Shown piece by piece: positions 17,425 through 26,212 of a stretch of 54,835 bases of DNA. The notes beneath the pieces were generated by a model. The model did not search any database, was not told the DNA's origin, and was given only the letters and a program-made list of their open reading frames with translations. Source of the stretch: an uncultured Dorea sp. (GTDB lineage: Bacteria > Bacillota > Clostridia > Lachnospirales > Lachnospiraceae). Numbering within the stretch: position 1 is the stretch's first letter; each line of letters begins with the position of its first letter. Both the position numbers and the translations under genes were made by a program. The stretch is taken from contig CAJTZE010000022.1 in assembly GCA_910584265.1 (NCBI GenBank), positions 1-54,835 on the forward strand, given 5' to 3'.

Positions 17425-19040
17425 TGTACGCTGTAGGTCTGGCGTTTTCTGGCCATTTCATCATTTTCCAGATATTCGTCGTAGGTTGTGATCTTGTCGA
17501 TCAGTTTTCCGCCCGGCACGATTTCCATGATCCGGTTGGCCGTAGTCTGGACAATCTGGTGATCCCTTGAGGTAAACAGAATAACACCGGGGAATTTGAT
17601 CATGCCGTTATTCAGTGCAGTGATGGATTCCATGTCCAGATGGTTGGTGGGCTCGTCGAAGAGCAGCACGTTGGCGCCGGAGATCATCATCTTTGACAAG
17701 AGGCATCTGACCTTCTCGCCGCCGGATAAGACGCGGACCTTTTTCACGCCGTCGTCTCCGCCGAAAAGCATCCGTCCGAGAAACCCTCTGACATAGGTTA
17801 CGTCTTTATTTTCCGAATACTGGGTCAGCCATTCTACAATGGTATCGTCATTGTCAAATTCGCTTCCGGAATCCAGAGGGAAATATGCCTGAGAGGTGGT
17901 GACGCCCCATTTGTAGGTTCCTTCATCCGGTTCCATTTCTCCCATAAGAATCTGGAACAGGACAGTTTTGGCCAGCTCATTGCCGCCTACAAAGGCAACC
18001 TTATCGTCATGCCCCAGTGTAAAGCTGATGTTGTCCAGAACCTTTTCACCGTTTATGGATTTGCTGATCCCTTCTACGGTTAATACCTCGTTGCCGATGG
18101 AACGGTTCGGGGTAAAATTGATATAAGGGTATTTCCGGCTGGAGGGCTGGATGTCGTCCAGCTGGATTTTCTCCAGCGCCCGTTTTCTGGAGGTTGCCTG
18201 CTTGGACTTGGAAGCATTTGCGCTGAACCGGGAAATAAATTCCTGCAGCTCCTTTATCTTTTCCTCCTTTTTTTTGTTGGATTCCTTCATCTGACGGATC
18301 AGAAGCTGGCTGGATTCATACCAGAAATCGTAGTTTCCGGCATACAGCTTGATCTTTCCGTAGTCAATGTCCGCGATCTGGGTACATACCTTGTTGAGAA
18401 AATACCGGTCGTGGGATACCACGATTACCGTATTTTCAAAATTGATCAGAAATTCTTCCAGCCATCCGATGGCGTCCAGATCCAGGTGGTTGGTGGGCTC
18501 GTCTAGAAGAAGGATGTCCGGGCTTCCAAATAATGCCTGGGCAAGCAGCACCTTTACCTTTTCCGGTCCTTCCAGACTCTTCATGCCCGCATCGTGAAGC
18601 TCCATGCCGATGCCGAGGCCGTTTAGAAGGGAAGCCGCTTCGGATTCCGATTCCCAGCCGTTCATGGAAGCAAATTCTGCCTCCAGCTCGCTGGCTTTGA
18701 TACCGTCCTCGTTGGTGAAATCTTCTTTGGCGTAGATGGCATCCTTTTCCTTCATGATTTCATAGAGTCTTGCATTTCCCATAATAACGGTGTCGAGAAC
18801 GGTATATTCATCGTATTTAAAATGATCCTGCTGCAGGAAAGAGAGCCGTTCGCCGGGGGTGATGATAACCTCGCCGCCGGAAGGCTCAAGCTGGCCGGAT
18901 AAGATTTTAAGAAATGTGGATTTGCCGGCGCCGTTGGCGCCGATTAGGCCGTAGCAGTTTCCTTCAGTGAATTTGATGTTGACATCCTCGAATAGTGCCC
19001 TTTTTCCGACACGCAGGGTAATATTGCTTGTACTGATCAT
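17406..19040 (-). CDS. ABC-F family ATPase (YkpA/YbiT-like)
   Basis: A 544-residue soluble protein with two ABC domains and no membrane segment: the ABC-F class, which acts on ribosomes (translation factors and antibiotic-protection proteins). Domain 1 has Walker A GANGAGKST, signature LEGPEKVKVLLAQAL and Walker B DILLLDEPTNHLDLD. A charged coiled-coil linker follows, then domain 2 with LSGGEKVRCLLSK and VLLFDEPTNHLDME. The domain 2 Walker A is atypical (GGNELAKT). It lacks the extra C-terminal coil of EttA/Uup-type members. The start is ATG 19040, with AGGAGG (complement of 19051-19056); the frame continues 43 codons upstream but has no site there. The leader contains a strong inverted repeat (19071-19112). 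Confidence 0.88.
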   Translation of the reverse strand: MISTSNITLRVGKRALFEDVNIKFTEGNCYGLIGANGAGKSTFLKILSGQLEPSGGEVIITPGERLSFLQQDHFKYDEYTVLDTVIMGNARLYEIMKEKDAIYAKEDFTNEDGIKASELEAEFASMNGWESESEAASLLNGLGIGMELHDAGMKSLEGPEKVKVLLAQALFGSPDILLLDEPTNHLDLDAIGWLEEFLINFENTVIVVSHDRYFLNKVCTQIADIDYGKIKLYAGNYDFWYESSQLLIRQMKESNKKKEEKIKELQEFISRFSANASKSKQATSRKRALEKIQLDDIQPSSRKYPYINFTPNRSIGNEVLTVEGISKSINGEKVLDNISFTLGHDDKVAFVGGNELAKTVLFQILMGEMEPDEGTYKWGVTTSQAYFPLDSGSEFDNDDTIVEWLTQYSENKDVTYVRGFLGRMLFGGDDGVKKVRVLSGGEKVRCLLSKMMISGANVLLFDEPTNHLDMESITALNNGMIKFPGVILFTSRDHQIVQTTANRIMEIVPGGKLIDKITTYDEYLENDEMARKRQTYSVQKEEDD

Positions 19041-19070
19041 ATTGACTGATTCCTCCTGTGATTTTTGAGA

Positions 19071-19112
19071 TTTCCCTGCCGCCAGTCTCAGACAGGGCTG
19101 GCGGCAGGGAAA
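19071..19112 (-). promoter_or_regulatory. Strong hairpin in the ABC-F leader
   Basis: A perfect 15-bp inverted repeat (arms 19071-19085 and 19098-19112, starting TTTCCCTGCC) with a 12-base loop. It lies between the promoter and the ABC-F ribosome site on the minus strand. No U-run follows on that strand, so it is not an ordinary terminator. It may control mRNA stability or leader-based induction. Confidence 0.6.
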
Positions 19113-19140
19113 CCGCGCTTTTATTTTGATACACCAGACA

Positions 19141-19169
19141 ATCTTATCAAAAAAGCATGGAAATAGCAA
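19141..19169 (-). promoter_or_regulatory. Promoter of the ABC-F gene
   Basis: On the minus strand, TTGCTA (complement of 19164-19169), a 17-base spacer and TAAGAT (complement of 19141-19146), about 100 bases before the start. Confidence 0.6.
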
Positions 19170-19331
19170 GAAATACAGTATATAATAGACGTAATATATT
19201 AGCGTTACTGTTTATGCATTGACTGCCTTGCTTTGCACTCCGAAGTTTTCCGGAAGGCCAGAGCAGGGTGGGCGGTGTACGAAATGTAACAGTGGCGAAA
19301 GAATCCTTTAAGGGGGGAGAATGATAGAAAA

Positions 19332-21434
19332 ATGAAGGATGACATTTTAAGTTACACACAAAACCGGGAGCTTTCCTGGCTGAAGTTTAACCGCAGGGTG
19401 CTTCAGGAGGCGCAGGATCAGACGGTGCCGATTTTGGAGAGGCTGAAGTTTGTCGCTATTTTTACCAGCAATTTGGATGAGTTTTTTATGATCCGGGCGG
19501 GGAGTCTGTTTGACATGGCGGCTGCTGACCCGAGGGCGGTTGACAGCCGTTCCGGAATGACGCCGATGGAGCAGCTGGATGCGATTTATAAGGCTGTGGC
19601 GCCATTATATAAAGAGAGGGATAAGACCTATGCGGAGATTAAGAAGCAGCTGACCCCTTACGGGGTATGCAGTCTGGACTTTAAGGAGCTGGAGCAGAGT
19701 GAGAAAAAGTATGTGAAGAAGTATTTTAAGGAGCAGATGCTCCCGGTTCTGTCTCCCCAGATTGTGGATGCCAATCACCCATTTCCCCATCTGGTGAATA
19801 AGGAAATTTATGTGACGGCTAACCTGAAGCAGAAGAATAAGACGATGCTTGGAATCGTGCCGGTTCCTCCGTATGTGACAGATATTTTGTACCTTCCGGG
19901 GCACGATATCCGCTATATCCGGATGGAGAAGGTGATCTTGGAGTATTTGGATCTGATCTTTCCAAGATATGAGATTTCAGACCGAAATTATATCTGTGTG
20001 ACCAGAAATGCGGATATTACGCCGGATGATGAGGCGCTGGAGATTAACGATGATTTCCGTTACCGGATGAAAAAGACCCTTCATAAGAGAAGAAGGATGG
20101 CGGTGGTGCGCTTAGAGACGGCAGAGAAGCTTTCCCCTGAGAATGAGAAGTATTTCTGTGAGAAGTTTAATATTAAGAAAGAGCAGATCTTCCGTACGAA
20201 GATGTCCATGAAGCTGGACTACGTGTTTGCGATCGCGGGGAATCTTCCGGATGCTATGAAGCGGCCCCTGACTTATCGGACATTTACGCCCCAGGAGTCA
20301 AGGTTCGTGCAGGAGGGAAGCATTTTCCGGCAGGTGAAGAGAAAGGATCTTCTGCTGTTCTATCCGTTTGAGAGCATGGAGCCGTTTTTGAAGCTGATCC
20401 GGGAGGCGGCCTATGATACGAATGTGCTTACGATCAAGATTACGATCTACCGGCTGGCGAAGAAGGCCAGGCTGGTAGAGTATTTGTGCGCCGCGGCGGA
20501 GAACGGCAAGGAAGTAACGGTGCTGATTGAGCTGCGCGCCAGATTTGACGAGCAGAATAATATTGACTGGTCCGAGCGTTTGGAAGACGCGGGGTGCCGC
20601 GTGATCTACGGATTTGAGGGATACAAGGTTCATTCTAAGATCTGCCTGATCACCTATCGGAACCGCAATGATATCCAGTATGTTACCCAGATCGGTACCG
20701 GAAATTATAATGAGAAGACCGCCGCAATGTATACGGATTTGTCTCTTATAACCGGAAACCGGGAAATCGGTGAGGATGCGGCGGCTTTCTTTAAGAATAT
20801 GTCGATTAGTAATCTGGATGGAATATACCGGAATCTGATCGTGTCGCCTTCCAGCTTAAAGCCGAAAGTTCTGGCGCTGATGGATGAGGAAATCGCAAAG
20901 TGTTCCTCCGGAAGGATCATTATGAAGATGAATTCGGTTACAGATGTGGATTTTATTGAGAAGGTGTGCGAGGCCTCTCAGGCCGGGGTGAAGATCGACC
21001 TGATCGTGCGGGGGATCTGCTGTGTGCTTCCGGGAATAGAAGGATACACAGACCATGTGACGGTGACCAGTATCGTGGGAAGGTATCTGGAGCATTCGAG
21101 GGTTTTCTGCTTTGGAACCGGTGAGGAGCAGAAGATTTACATCGGATCTGCGGACATGATGACCAGAAATACAGAGAAGCGGGTGGAGGTTGCCTGCCCG
21201 ATCATGGATACGCATGTGAAGCATCAGATCAGTCATTATCTGGATGTGATGCTTGCGGATAACCTGAAAGCTCGTGTGCTCCAGAGCGATGGAAACTATG
21301 TGAAGAAGGAGCAGAAGGAGCCGTTCGTTAATTCTCAGGAGCGTTTTATGAGAGAGGCTGTATTTGCAAGGAAGGCAGCCGCAGAGCAGAAGCCGAATCT
21401 CCTTAAGATCATAAGGCATAGGTTAAAGAGATAG
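19332..21434 (+). CDS. ppk1: Polyphosphate kinase 1
   Basis: A 700-residue enzyme that reversibly polymerises the gamma-phosphate of ATP into polyphosphate. The N-terminal domain starts NRELSWLKFNRRVLQEA and contains TSNLDEFFMIRAG. The phospholipase-D-like catalytic half carries YKVHSKICLIT (H434, the residue that is phosphorylated) and IGTGNYNEKTA. The C-terminal PPK domain has GRYLEHSR and IGSADMMTRN. Length and motifs are typical. GGGGGGAGA (19311-19319) precedes the ATG. It is followed closely by topB with no terminator, so it may be cotranscribed. Confidence 0.96.
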   Translation: MKDDILSYTQNRELSWLKFNRRVLQEAQDQTVPILERLKFVAIFTSNLDEFFMIRAGSLFDMAAADPRAVDSRSGMTPMEQLDAIYKAVAPLYKERDKTYAEIKKQLTPYGVCSLDFKELEQSEKKYVKKYFKEQMLPVLSPQIVDANHPFPHLVNKEIYVTANLKQKNKTMLGIVPVPPYVTDILYLPGHDIRYIRMEKVILEYLDLIFPRYEISDRNYICVTRNADITPDDEALEINDDFRYRMKKTLHKRRRMAVVRLETAEKLSPENEKYFCEKFNIKKEQIFRTKMSMKLDYVFAIAGNLPDAMKRPLTYRTFTPQESRFVQEGSIFRQVKRKDLLLFYPFESMEPFLKLIREAAYDTNVLTIKITIYRLAKKARLVEYLCAAAENGKEVTVLIELRARFDEQNNIDWSERLEDAGCRVIYGFEGYKVHSKICLITYRNRNDIQYVTQIGTGNYNEKTAAMYTDLSLITGNREIGEDAAAFFKNMSISNLDGIYRNLIVSPSSLKPKVLALMDEEIAKCSSGRIIMKMNSVTDVDFIEKVCEASQAGVKIDLIVRGICCVLPGIEGYTDHVTVTSIVGRYLEHSRVFCFGTGEEQKIYIGSADMMTRNTEKRVEVACPIMDTHVKHQISHYLDVMLADNLKARVLQSDGNYVKKEQKEPFVNSQERFMREAVFARKAAAEQKPNLLKIIRHRLKR

Positions 21435-21519
21435 AGATAAAGCGGCCGGACCGGCGGGAAGGCGGATGGAACAAACCGCTGCCGCGCCGGGGCGCTGAAA
21501 TAGAGGGTGGAGAGAATGT

Positions 21520-23538
21520 ATGGGAAAATCGCTGTATATAGCTGAGAAACCAAGTGTGGCGCAGGAATTTGCCAAGGCGCTGCATTTAAAGACAAGGCGG
21601 GGCGACGGATATCTGGAATCGGAAGAGGCAGTTGTGACCTGGTGCGTGGGGCATCTGGTTACCATGAGCTATCCAGAGGTCTATGATGAAAAATACAAAC
21701 GGTGGAGTCTGGAGACTCTGCCGTTTTTACCGGAGGAATTTAAGTATGAGGTGATCCCGGGAGTGGCAAAGCAGTTTCGGATCGTATCCGGCCTTTTGAA
21801 CCGTCCGGATGTGGATACCATTTATGTATGTACGGACTCCGGGCGGGAGGGAGAGTATATCTACCGGCTGGTGGAGCAGATGGCAGAGGTCCGGGGCAAG
21901 AGGCGGCTCAGAGTGTGGATCGATTCCCAGACGGAGGAGGAGATCCTAAGGGGAATACGGGAGGCGAAGGATCTGTCGGAATACGATAATCTGTCTGCGT
22001 CTGCCTATTTAAGGGCAAAGGAGGATTATCTGATGGGGATTAATTTTTCCCGGCTTCTGACCCTGAAATACGGGAACAGTATTTCGGGTTATTTAAATAA
22101 GAAATATTCGGTGATTTCCGTGGGCCGTGTTATGACCTGCGTGCTGGGCATGGTAGTACGGAGGGAGAGGGAAATCCGGGAGTTTGTGGAGACGCCCTTC
22201 TACAGGGTGCTCTGCTCGGCAGAAGCGGATGGGCAGGCTCTGGAGGGAGAATGGAGGGCGGCGGATGGGTCGAAATATTACGGATCCCCGGTTCTTTATA
22301 AGGAGAACGGATTTAAGGAGAAGCGGCATGCGGAGGAACTGATCCGGTTTCTAGAGGAAGAGCGGCCTGTGAGTGCACAGGTGGAAAAGGTGGAGAAGAA
22401 GAAGGAGAAGAAGAATCCGCCGTTGTTATTTAACCTTGCGGAGCTTCAGAACGAGTGCTCTAAGCGGTTTAAGATCAGTCCAGATGAAACGCTCAGGATC
22501 GTGCAGGAGCTGTATGAGAAGAAGCTGGTTACCTATCCGAGGACGGATGCAAGAGTGTTATCCACGGCCGTTGCAAAGGAAATCCATAAGAACCTGAACG
22601 GGCTGATGAAATACGATCCGGCGGTACCTTATCTGCAGGATATCGTAAAGCTTGGAAGCCACAGGAACCTTGCAAAGAGCAGGTATGTAAATGACAAGCA
22701 GATTACCGACCATTATGCGGTTATTCCCACCGGACAGGGACTTGGTGCATTGAAGAGTGTGTCAGGGGTCTCTAAGCAGGTGTACGATGTGATCGTTAGG
22801 CGGTTTCTCAGTATTTTCTATCCGCCCGCCGTTTATCAGAAGGTGTCGGTGGTTCTGAATATAAGAGGGGAGCGGTTCTTTTCCGGGTTTAAGGTGCTGG
22901 CAGAGGAGGGATATCTAAAGGTATCCGGGATTCCAAAGCCAAAGAAGGGGGAAGAGGACAGAGAGGGCGGATCAGACGGAGCGGATAATCATCCGGGAGA
23001 CGGCGCGTTATTTGCGGCGCTTCAGAAGCTCCGCAAGGGGATGACGCTTCCCGTTACGGAGCTGTCTATTAAGGAAGGAAAGACTACGCCGCCGAAACGG
23101 TACAATTCCGGGTCTCTCATTCTGGCAATGGAAAATGCCGGGCAGCTGATCGAGGACGAGGACCTTAGGGCGCAGATTAAGGGCAGCGGAATCGGTACCA
23201 GCGCCACCAGAGGAGAGATTCTGAAGAAATTGTTCAACAATCAGTATCTTGCGCTGAATAAGAAAACACAGGTTGTAACTCCGACGCTGGAGGGAGAGAT
23301 GATCTTTGATGTGGTGGATCATTCCATTAAGTCTCTGTTGAATCCGGAGCTTACGGCAAGCTGGGAGAAGGGGCTTACCTATGTGGCGGAGGGAGATATT
23401 ACATCCGAGGAATACATGAAAAAGCTAGAAGCATTTATCTGGTCCAGGACCAGAGGGGTGCTTGGACTGAACAATCAATATGAGCTGCGCGGATGCTACG
23501 ACAGGGCAGCCGGATTCTATAAGAAAGGAAAGAAATAA
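21520..23538 (+). CDS. topB: DNA topoisomerase III (type IA)
   Basis: A 672-residue type IA topoisomerase that relaxes or decatenates DNA through single-strand breaks. The Toprim domain starts SLYIAEKPSVA and has TDSGREGEYIYR (residues ~106-117). The catalytic tyrosine is Y339 in VTYPRTDAR. No C-terminal zinc fingers are present, as in topoisomerase III rather than topoisomerase I. Residues ~465-480 form a charged, low-complexity insert. GGGTGGAGAG (21506-21515) precedes the ATG. The next gene starts 1 base after the stop. Confidence 0.93.
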   Translation: MGKSLYIAEKPSVAQEFAKALHLKTRRGDGYLESEEAVVTWCVGHLVTMSYPEVYDEKYKRWSLETLPFLPEEFKYEVIPGVAKQFRIVSGLLNRPDVDTIYVCTDSGREGEYIYRLVEQMAEVRGKRRLRVWIDSQTEEEILRGIREAKDLSEYDNLSASAYLRAKEDYLMGINFSRLLTLKYGNSISGYLNKKYSVISVGRVMTCVLGMVVRREREIREFVETPFYRVLCSAEADGQALEGEWRAADGSKYYGSPVLYKENGFKEKRHAEELIRFLEEERPVSAQVEKVEKKKEKKNPPLLFNLAELQNECSKRFKISPDETLRIVQELYEKKLVTYPRTDARVLSTAVAKEIHKNLNGLMKYDPAVPYLQDIVKLGSHRNLAKSRYVNDKQITDHYAVIPTGQGLGALKSVSGVSKQVYDVIVRRFLSIFYPPAVYQKVSVVLNIRGERFFSGFKVLAEEGYLKVSGIPKPKKGEEDREGGSDGADNHPGDGALFAALQKLRKGMTLPVTELSIKEGKTTPPKRYNSGSLILAMENAGQLIEDEDLRAQIKGSGIGTSATRGEILKKLFNNQYLALNKKTQVVTPTLEGEMIFDVVDHSIKSLLNPELTASWEKGLTYVAEGDITSEEYMKKLEAFIWSRTRGVLGLNNQYELRGCYDRAAGFYKKGKK

Positions 23539-23539
23539 T

Positions 23540-24214
23540 ATGAAAAAAGAATTAACCGTAAAGGAACTGTATACCCTGGAGGAGACGATCGCGAGGGATA
23601 TTTTTGAGGGGGTTACTTACCCCTGGGAGGTGCTTCCGAAGATCGGCGCATTTATCAAAGAGCTTGGAGAGACCCTGCCGGAGGAAGAGTATGAGAGGAA
23701 GGGAGAGGAGGTGTGGATCGCAAGGTCTGCAAAAGTATTTCCCTCTGCTTATATTCACGGACCGGCGATTATAGGAAAGGATGCGGAGGTAAGGCATTGT
23801 GCGTTTGTCCGGGGAAATGCGATCGTGGGAGAGGGCGCTGTGGTCGGCAATTCCACGGAGCTTAAGAATGTGATCCTGTTTAATAAGGTTCAGGTGCCCC
23901 ATTATAATTACGTGGGGGATTCCGTTCTCGGCTATAAGGCCCATATGGGAGCAGGTTCCATTACCTCGAATGTGAAGTCCGATAAGAAGCTTGTGGTGGT
24001 AAAGACGCCGGAGGAGCAGATTGAGACCGGGATTAAGAAATTCGGGGCAATGCTTGGAGACGGGGTTGAGGTGGGCTGCGGCACGGTCCTGAATCCGGGA
24101 AGCGTAGTAGGCGCGCACAGCAATATTTATCCGCTGTCTTCTGTCAGGGGATACGTACCGGCCGGAAGCATTTACAAAAAGCAGGGCGAGGTAGTAAAAA
24201 AGCAGGAATCATAA
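23540..24214 (+). CDS. Left-handed beta-helix (hexapeptide) acyltransferase/GlmU-like protein
   Basis: A 224-residue protein. After an N-terminal helical part, the repeats IHGPAIIGKDAEVRHCAFVRG, VGEGAVVGNSTELKN and LGDGVEVGCGTVLNPG show the hexapeptide left-handed beta-helix of LpxA/GlmU-type enzymes. Residues H-Y-N-Y-V-G-D and AHMGAGSITSNVKSDKK resemble the GlmU acetyltransferase active-site region. Related clostridial proteins are often named UDP-N-acetylglucosamine pyrophosphorylase, but the uridylyltransferase domain is absent, so only an acyl-transfer or binding role is supported. The ATG at 23540 directly follows the topB stop, with AAGGAAAG inside topB; an overlapping upstream frame from 23480 is not used. 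Confidence 0.75.
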   Translation: MKKELTVKELYTLEETIARDIFEGVTYPWEVLPKIGAFIKELGETLPEEEYERKGEEVWIARSAKVFPSAYIHGPAIIGKDAEVRHCAFVRGNAIVGEGAVVGNSTELKNVILFNKVQVPHYNYVGDSVLGYKAHMGAGSITSNVKSDKKLVVVKTPEEQIETGIKKFGAMLGDGVEVGCGTVLNPGSVVGAHSNIYPLSSVRGYVPAGSIYKKQGEVVKKQES

Positions 24215-24256
24215 GCAAAAGAAATGGCTCAACACATTTTATTGATTTTTTACATA

Positions 24257-24290
24257 GGCAATTATCTATTAATCGGTAGTTGCCTTTTTT
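24257..24290 (+). terminator. Rho-independent terminator after the beta-helix gene
   Basis: A 9-bp stem with two G-U pairs (GGCAATTAT, 24257-24265, with GTAGTTGCC, 24276-24284) is followed by six T's (24285-24290). It closes the ppk1-topB group. Confidence 0.8.
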
Positions 24291-24329
24291 GATTGGAAAA
24301 GTGCTTTGGATTTTCTATGAATTTGACTG

Positions 24330-24358
24330 TTGACATCTTGAGATTAATATGCTACTAT
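24330..24358 (+). promoter_or_regulatory. Promoter of the sodium:solute symporter gene
   Basis: A consensus TTGACA (24330-24335), a 17-base spacer and TACTAT (24353-24358). The transcript would start near 24365, just before the tandem palindrome. Confidence 0.8.
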
Positions 24359-24373
24359 ACTTAAGAGCAATTT

Positions 24374-24404
24374 AACGCTTTAAAGCGTAACGGTTTAAAG
24401 CGTT
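24374..24404 (+). promoter_or_regulatory. Tandem palindromic operator downstream of the symporter promoter
   Basis: Two 16-base near-palindromes, AACGCTTTAAAGCGTA (24374-24389) and AACGGTTTAAAGCGTT (24389-24404), share one base. Each has 7 of 8 arm positions matching, around a TTTAAA core. Lying just downstream of the -10, they fit a roadblock or repressor operator. The regulator is not encoded nearby. Confidence 0.7.
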
Positions 24405-24450
24405 AATCTTTAGGAAATGTGCTTAAATGAATGGCTTGGAGGAATGAGAA

Positions 24451-26037
24451 ATGTCAAAAGAAGTGTTATGTGCAATCTTGCTGGTTGTATTTTTTGCCGT
24501 AATGATTTATGTGGGTTTTTACTCAAGGAAGCATGCCTCAGATGTAGACGGCTTCGTGCTGGGCGGACGGGGGGTCGGACCCTGGCTGACAGCATTTGCG
24601 TTTGGTACGTCATATTTTTCGGCGGTTATTTTTGTGGGGTATGCAGGACAGTTTGGCTGGAACTTTGGCCTTGCGGCAACATGGGCAGGACTTGGTAATG
24701 CGTTTATCGGTTCCCTTCTGGCGTGGAATGTGCTGGGAAGAAGAACCAGAGTTATGACCCAGCATTTGGATGCAAAGACCATGCCGGATTTTTTTGGAAA
24801 ACGATTCGATTCTGTTCCGCTTAAAGTGGCGGCTTCCATTATCGTTTTTATTTTTCTGATACCGTATACGGCCTCTCTATATAATGGATTATCCAGCTTG
24901 TTTGGTCTGGTGTTTGATATTCCGTATTGGGTTGTGATTGCAGCTATGGCGGTACTGACAGGTGTTTACGTAATTTTTGGCGGATATATGGCAACGGCGA
25001 TCAATGACTTTATTCAGGGAATTATTATGCTGTTTGGCATCTGTGCGGTAATCGGCTCGGTATTAGCTCAGAACGGCGGTTTGGTGGAGGCGGTGAAGTC
25101 TCTTTCTGCCGAAACAGGCGATGCAGGATGGCAGGGGGCATATTCTTCCTTCCTAGGGCCGGATCCGCTGGCGCTGTTATTTGTAGTAATACTGACTTCC
25201 CTTGGTACATGGGGACTTCCTCAGATGGTCGGGAAATTTTATGCGATCAAGAGTGAAAAGGATATTCATAAGGGAACGGTAATTTCGACAGTATTTGCGA
25301 TTATCGTGGCAGGAGGCTGCTATTTTCTGGGCGGTTTCGGAAGACTATATAGTGATAAGGTGATGATCAATGAGACAACCGGAAAGCCGCTGTTTGATAC
25401 AATTGTGCCGACGATGCTTGCCGCGCTGCCGTCAGTTGTTGTTGCGGTGGTAATTGTGCTGGTGCTCTCCGCATCTATGTCCACACTGTCTTCACTGGTG
25501 CTTACCTCCAGTTCCACCTTTACGCTGGATGTGATCAAACCGGCATTCAAGCAGGAAATGCCAGAAAAGAAACAGGTATCCGTTATGCGGTTATTTATCG
25601 TGTTCTTTATTCTAATATCGGCAGTGATCGCGATTTTTAAAGATGCCCATCCGGAGGTAACCTTTATTGCACAGATGATGGGCGTGTCCTGGGGCGGGCT
25701 GGCAGGAGCATTTCTTGCACCGTTTCTGTATGGATTATACTGGAAAGGCATTACGAGGGTATCCGTAGTAGTATGCTTTATCTGGGGCTGTGCCGTCGCA
25801 GTGCTGCAGCTGGCAGTTACACTGGGCGGTATCGATGTAACCGGCTGGGGAACGGTACTCGGATACATATTCAAGTCTTCCATTAATTCGGGAGTTATAG
25901 CAATGTCCGGCGGACTCATTATCGTACCGGTTATAAGTATGTTCACAAAGAAGCAGGACGAGAGCGAGATCCAGAGGATTTTTGCATGCTATGATGAGAA
26001 GGTTACTATTACAAAGAAGTCTTCTCTTCAGGAATAA
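24451..26037 (+). CDS. Sodium:solute symporter family transporter
   Basis: A 528-residue membrane protein with about 13 hydrophobic segments. It begins with a short outer part and LLVVFFAVMIYVGFYSRK, followed by DGFVLGGRGVGPWLTAFAFGTSYFSAV, the N-terminal signature of SSF transporters (the PutP/PanF group). FGGYMATAINDFIQG and a conserved serine-rich helix (VLSASMSTLSSLVLTSSS) follow. It is expected to import an organic solute with Na+. I see no basis for naming the substrate; proline, pantothenate and sugar-acid relatives all share these motifs. TTGGAGGAATG (24435-24445) precedes the ATG. It is monocistronic and probably repressed through the tandem operator. Confidence 0.88.
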   Translation: MSKEVLCAILLVVFFAVMIYVGFYSRKHASDVDGFVLGGRGVGPWLTAFAFGTSYFSAVIFVGYAGQFGWNFGLAATWAGLGNAFIGSLLAWNVLGRRTRVMTQHLDAKTMPDFFGKRFDSVPLKVAASIIVFIFLIPYTASLYNGLSSLFGLVFDIPYWVVIAAMAVLTGVYVIFGGYMATAINDFIQGIIMLFGICAVIGSVLAQNGGLVEAVKSLSAETGDAGWQGAYSSFLGPDPLALLFVVILTSLGTWGLPQMVGKFYAIKSEKDIHKGTVISTVFAIIVAGGCYFLGGFGRLYSDKVMINETTGKPLFDTIVPTMLAALPSVVVAVVIVLVLSASMSTLSSLVLTSSSTFTLDVIKPAFKQEMPEKKQVSVMRLFIVFFILISAVIAIFKDAHPEVTFIAQMMGVSWGGLAGAFLAPFLYGLYWKGITRVSVVVCFIWGCAVAVLQLAVTLGGIDVTGWGTVLGYIFKSSINSGVIAMSGGLIIVPVISMFTKKQDESEIQRIFACYDEKVTITKKSSLQE

Positions 26038-26076
26038 TCCTATATTCATATTTTTCCTTTTCTTGACAGGCTGTGG

Positions 26077-26168
26077 TTGACAATAACTACAGTCTGTTAT
26101 ATTATGTCTACATAAAGATGTAAAGGGATAAAAAGGGTATTGACAATTGGGAATAACTATAATATGAT
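26077..26168 (+). promoter_or_regulatory. Tandem promoters of recA
   Basis: P1: TTGACA (26077-26082), a 17-base spacer, TATTAT (26100-26105). P2: TTGACA (26140-26145), a 17-base spacer, TATGAT (26163-26168). An inverted repeat, CTGTGGTT (26071-26078) with AACTACAG (26085-26092), overlaps the P1 -35. Confidence 0.8.
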
Positions 26169-26181
26169 AAATATATGGGCG

Positions 26182-26195
26182 CGAACGCCTGTTCG
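26182..26195 (+). promoter_or_regulatory. LexA (SOS) box of recA
   Basis: CGAACGCCTGTTCG matches the Firmicute SOS box CGAAC-N4-GTTCG with perfect arms. It lies just downstream of the P2 -10 element and 18 bases before recA, where LexA would block initiation or early elongation. Confidence 0.85.
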
Positions 26196-26212
26196 GAAAA
26201 GGAGAATTTAAC

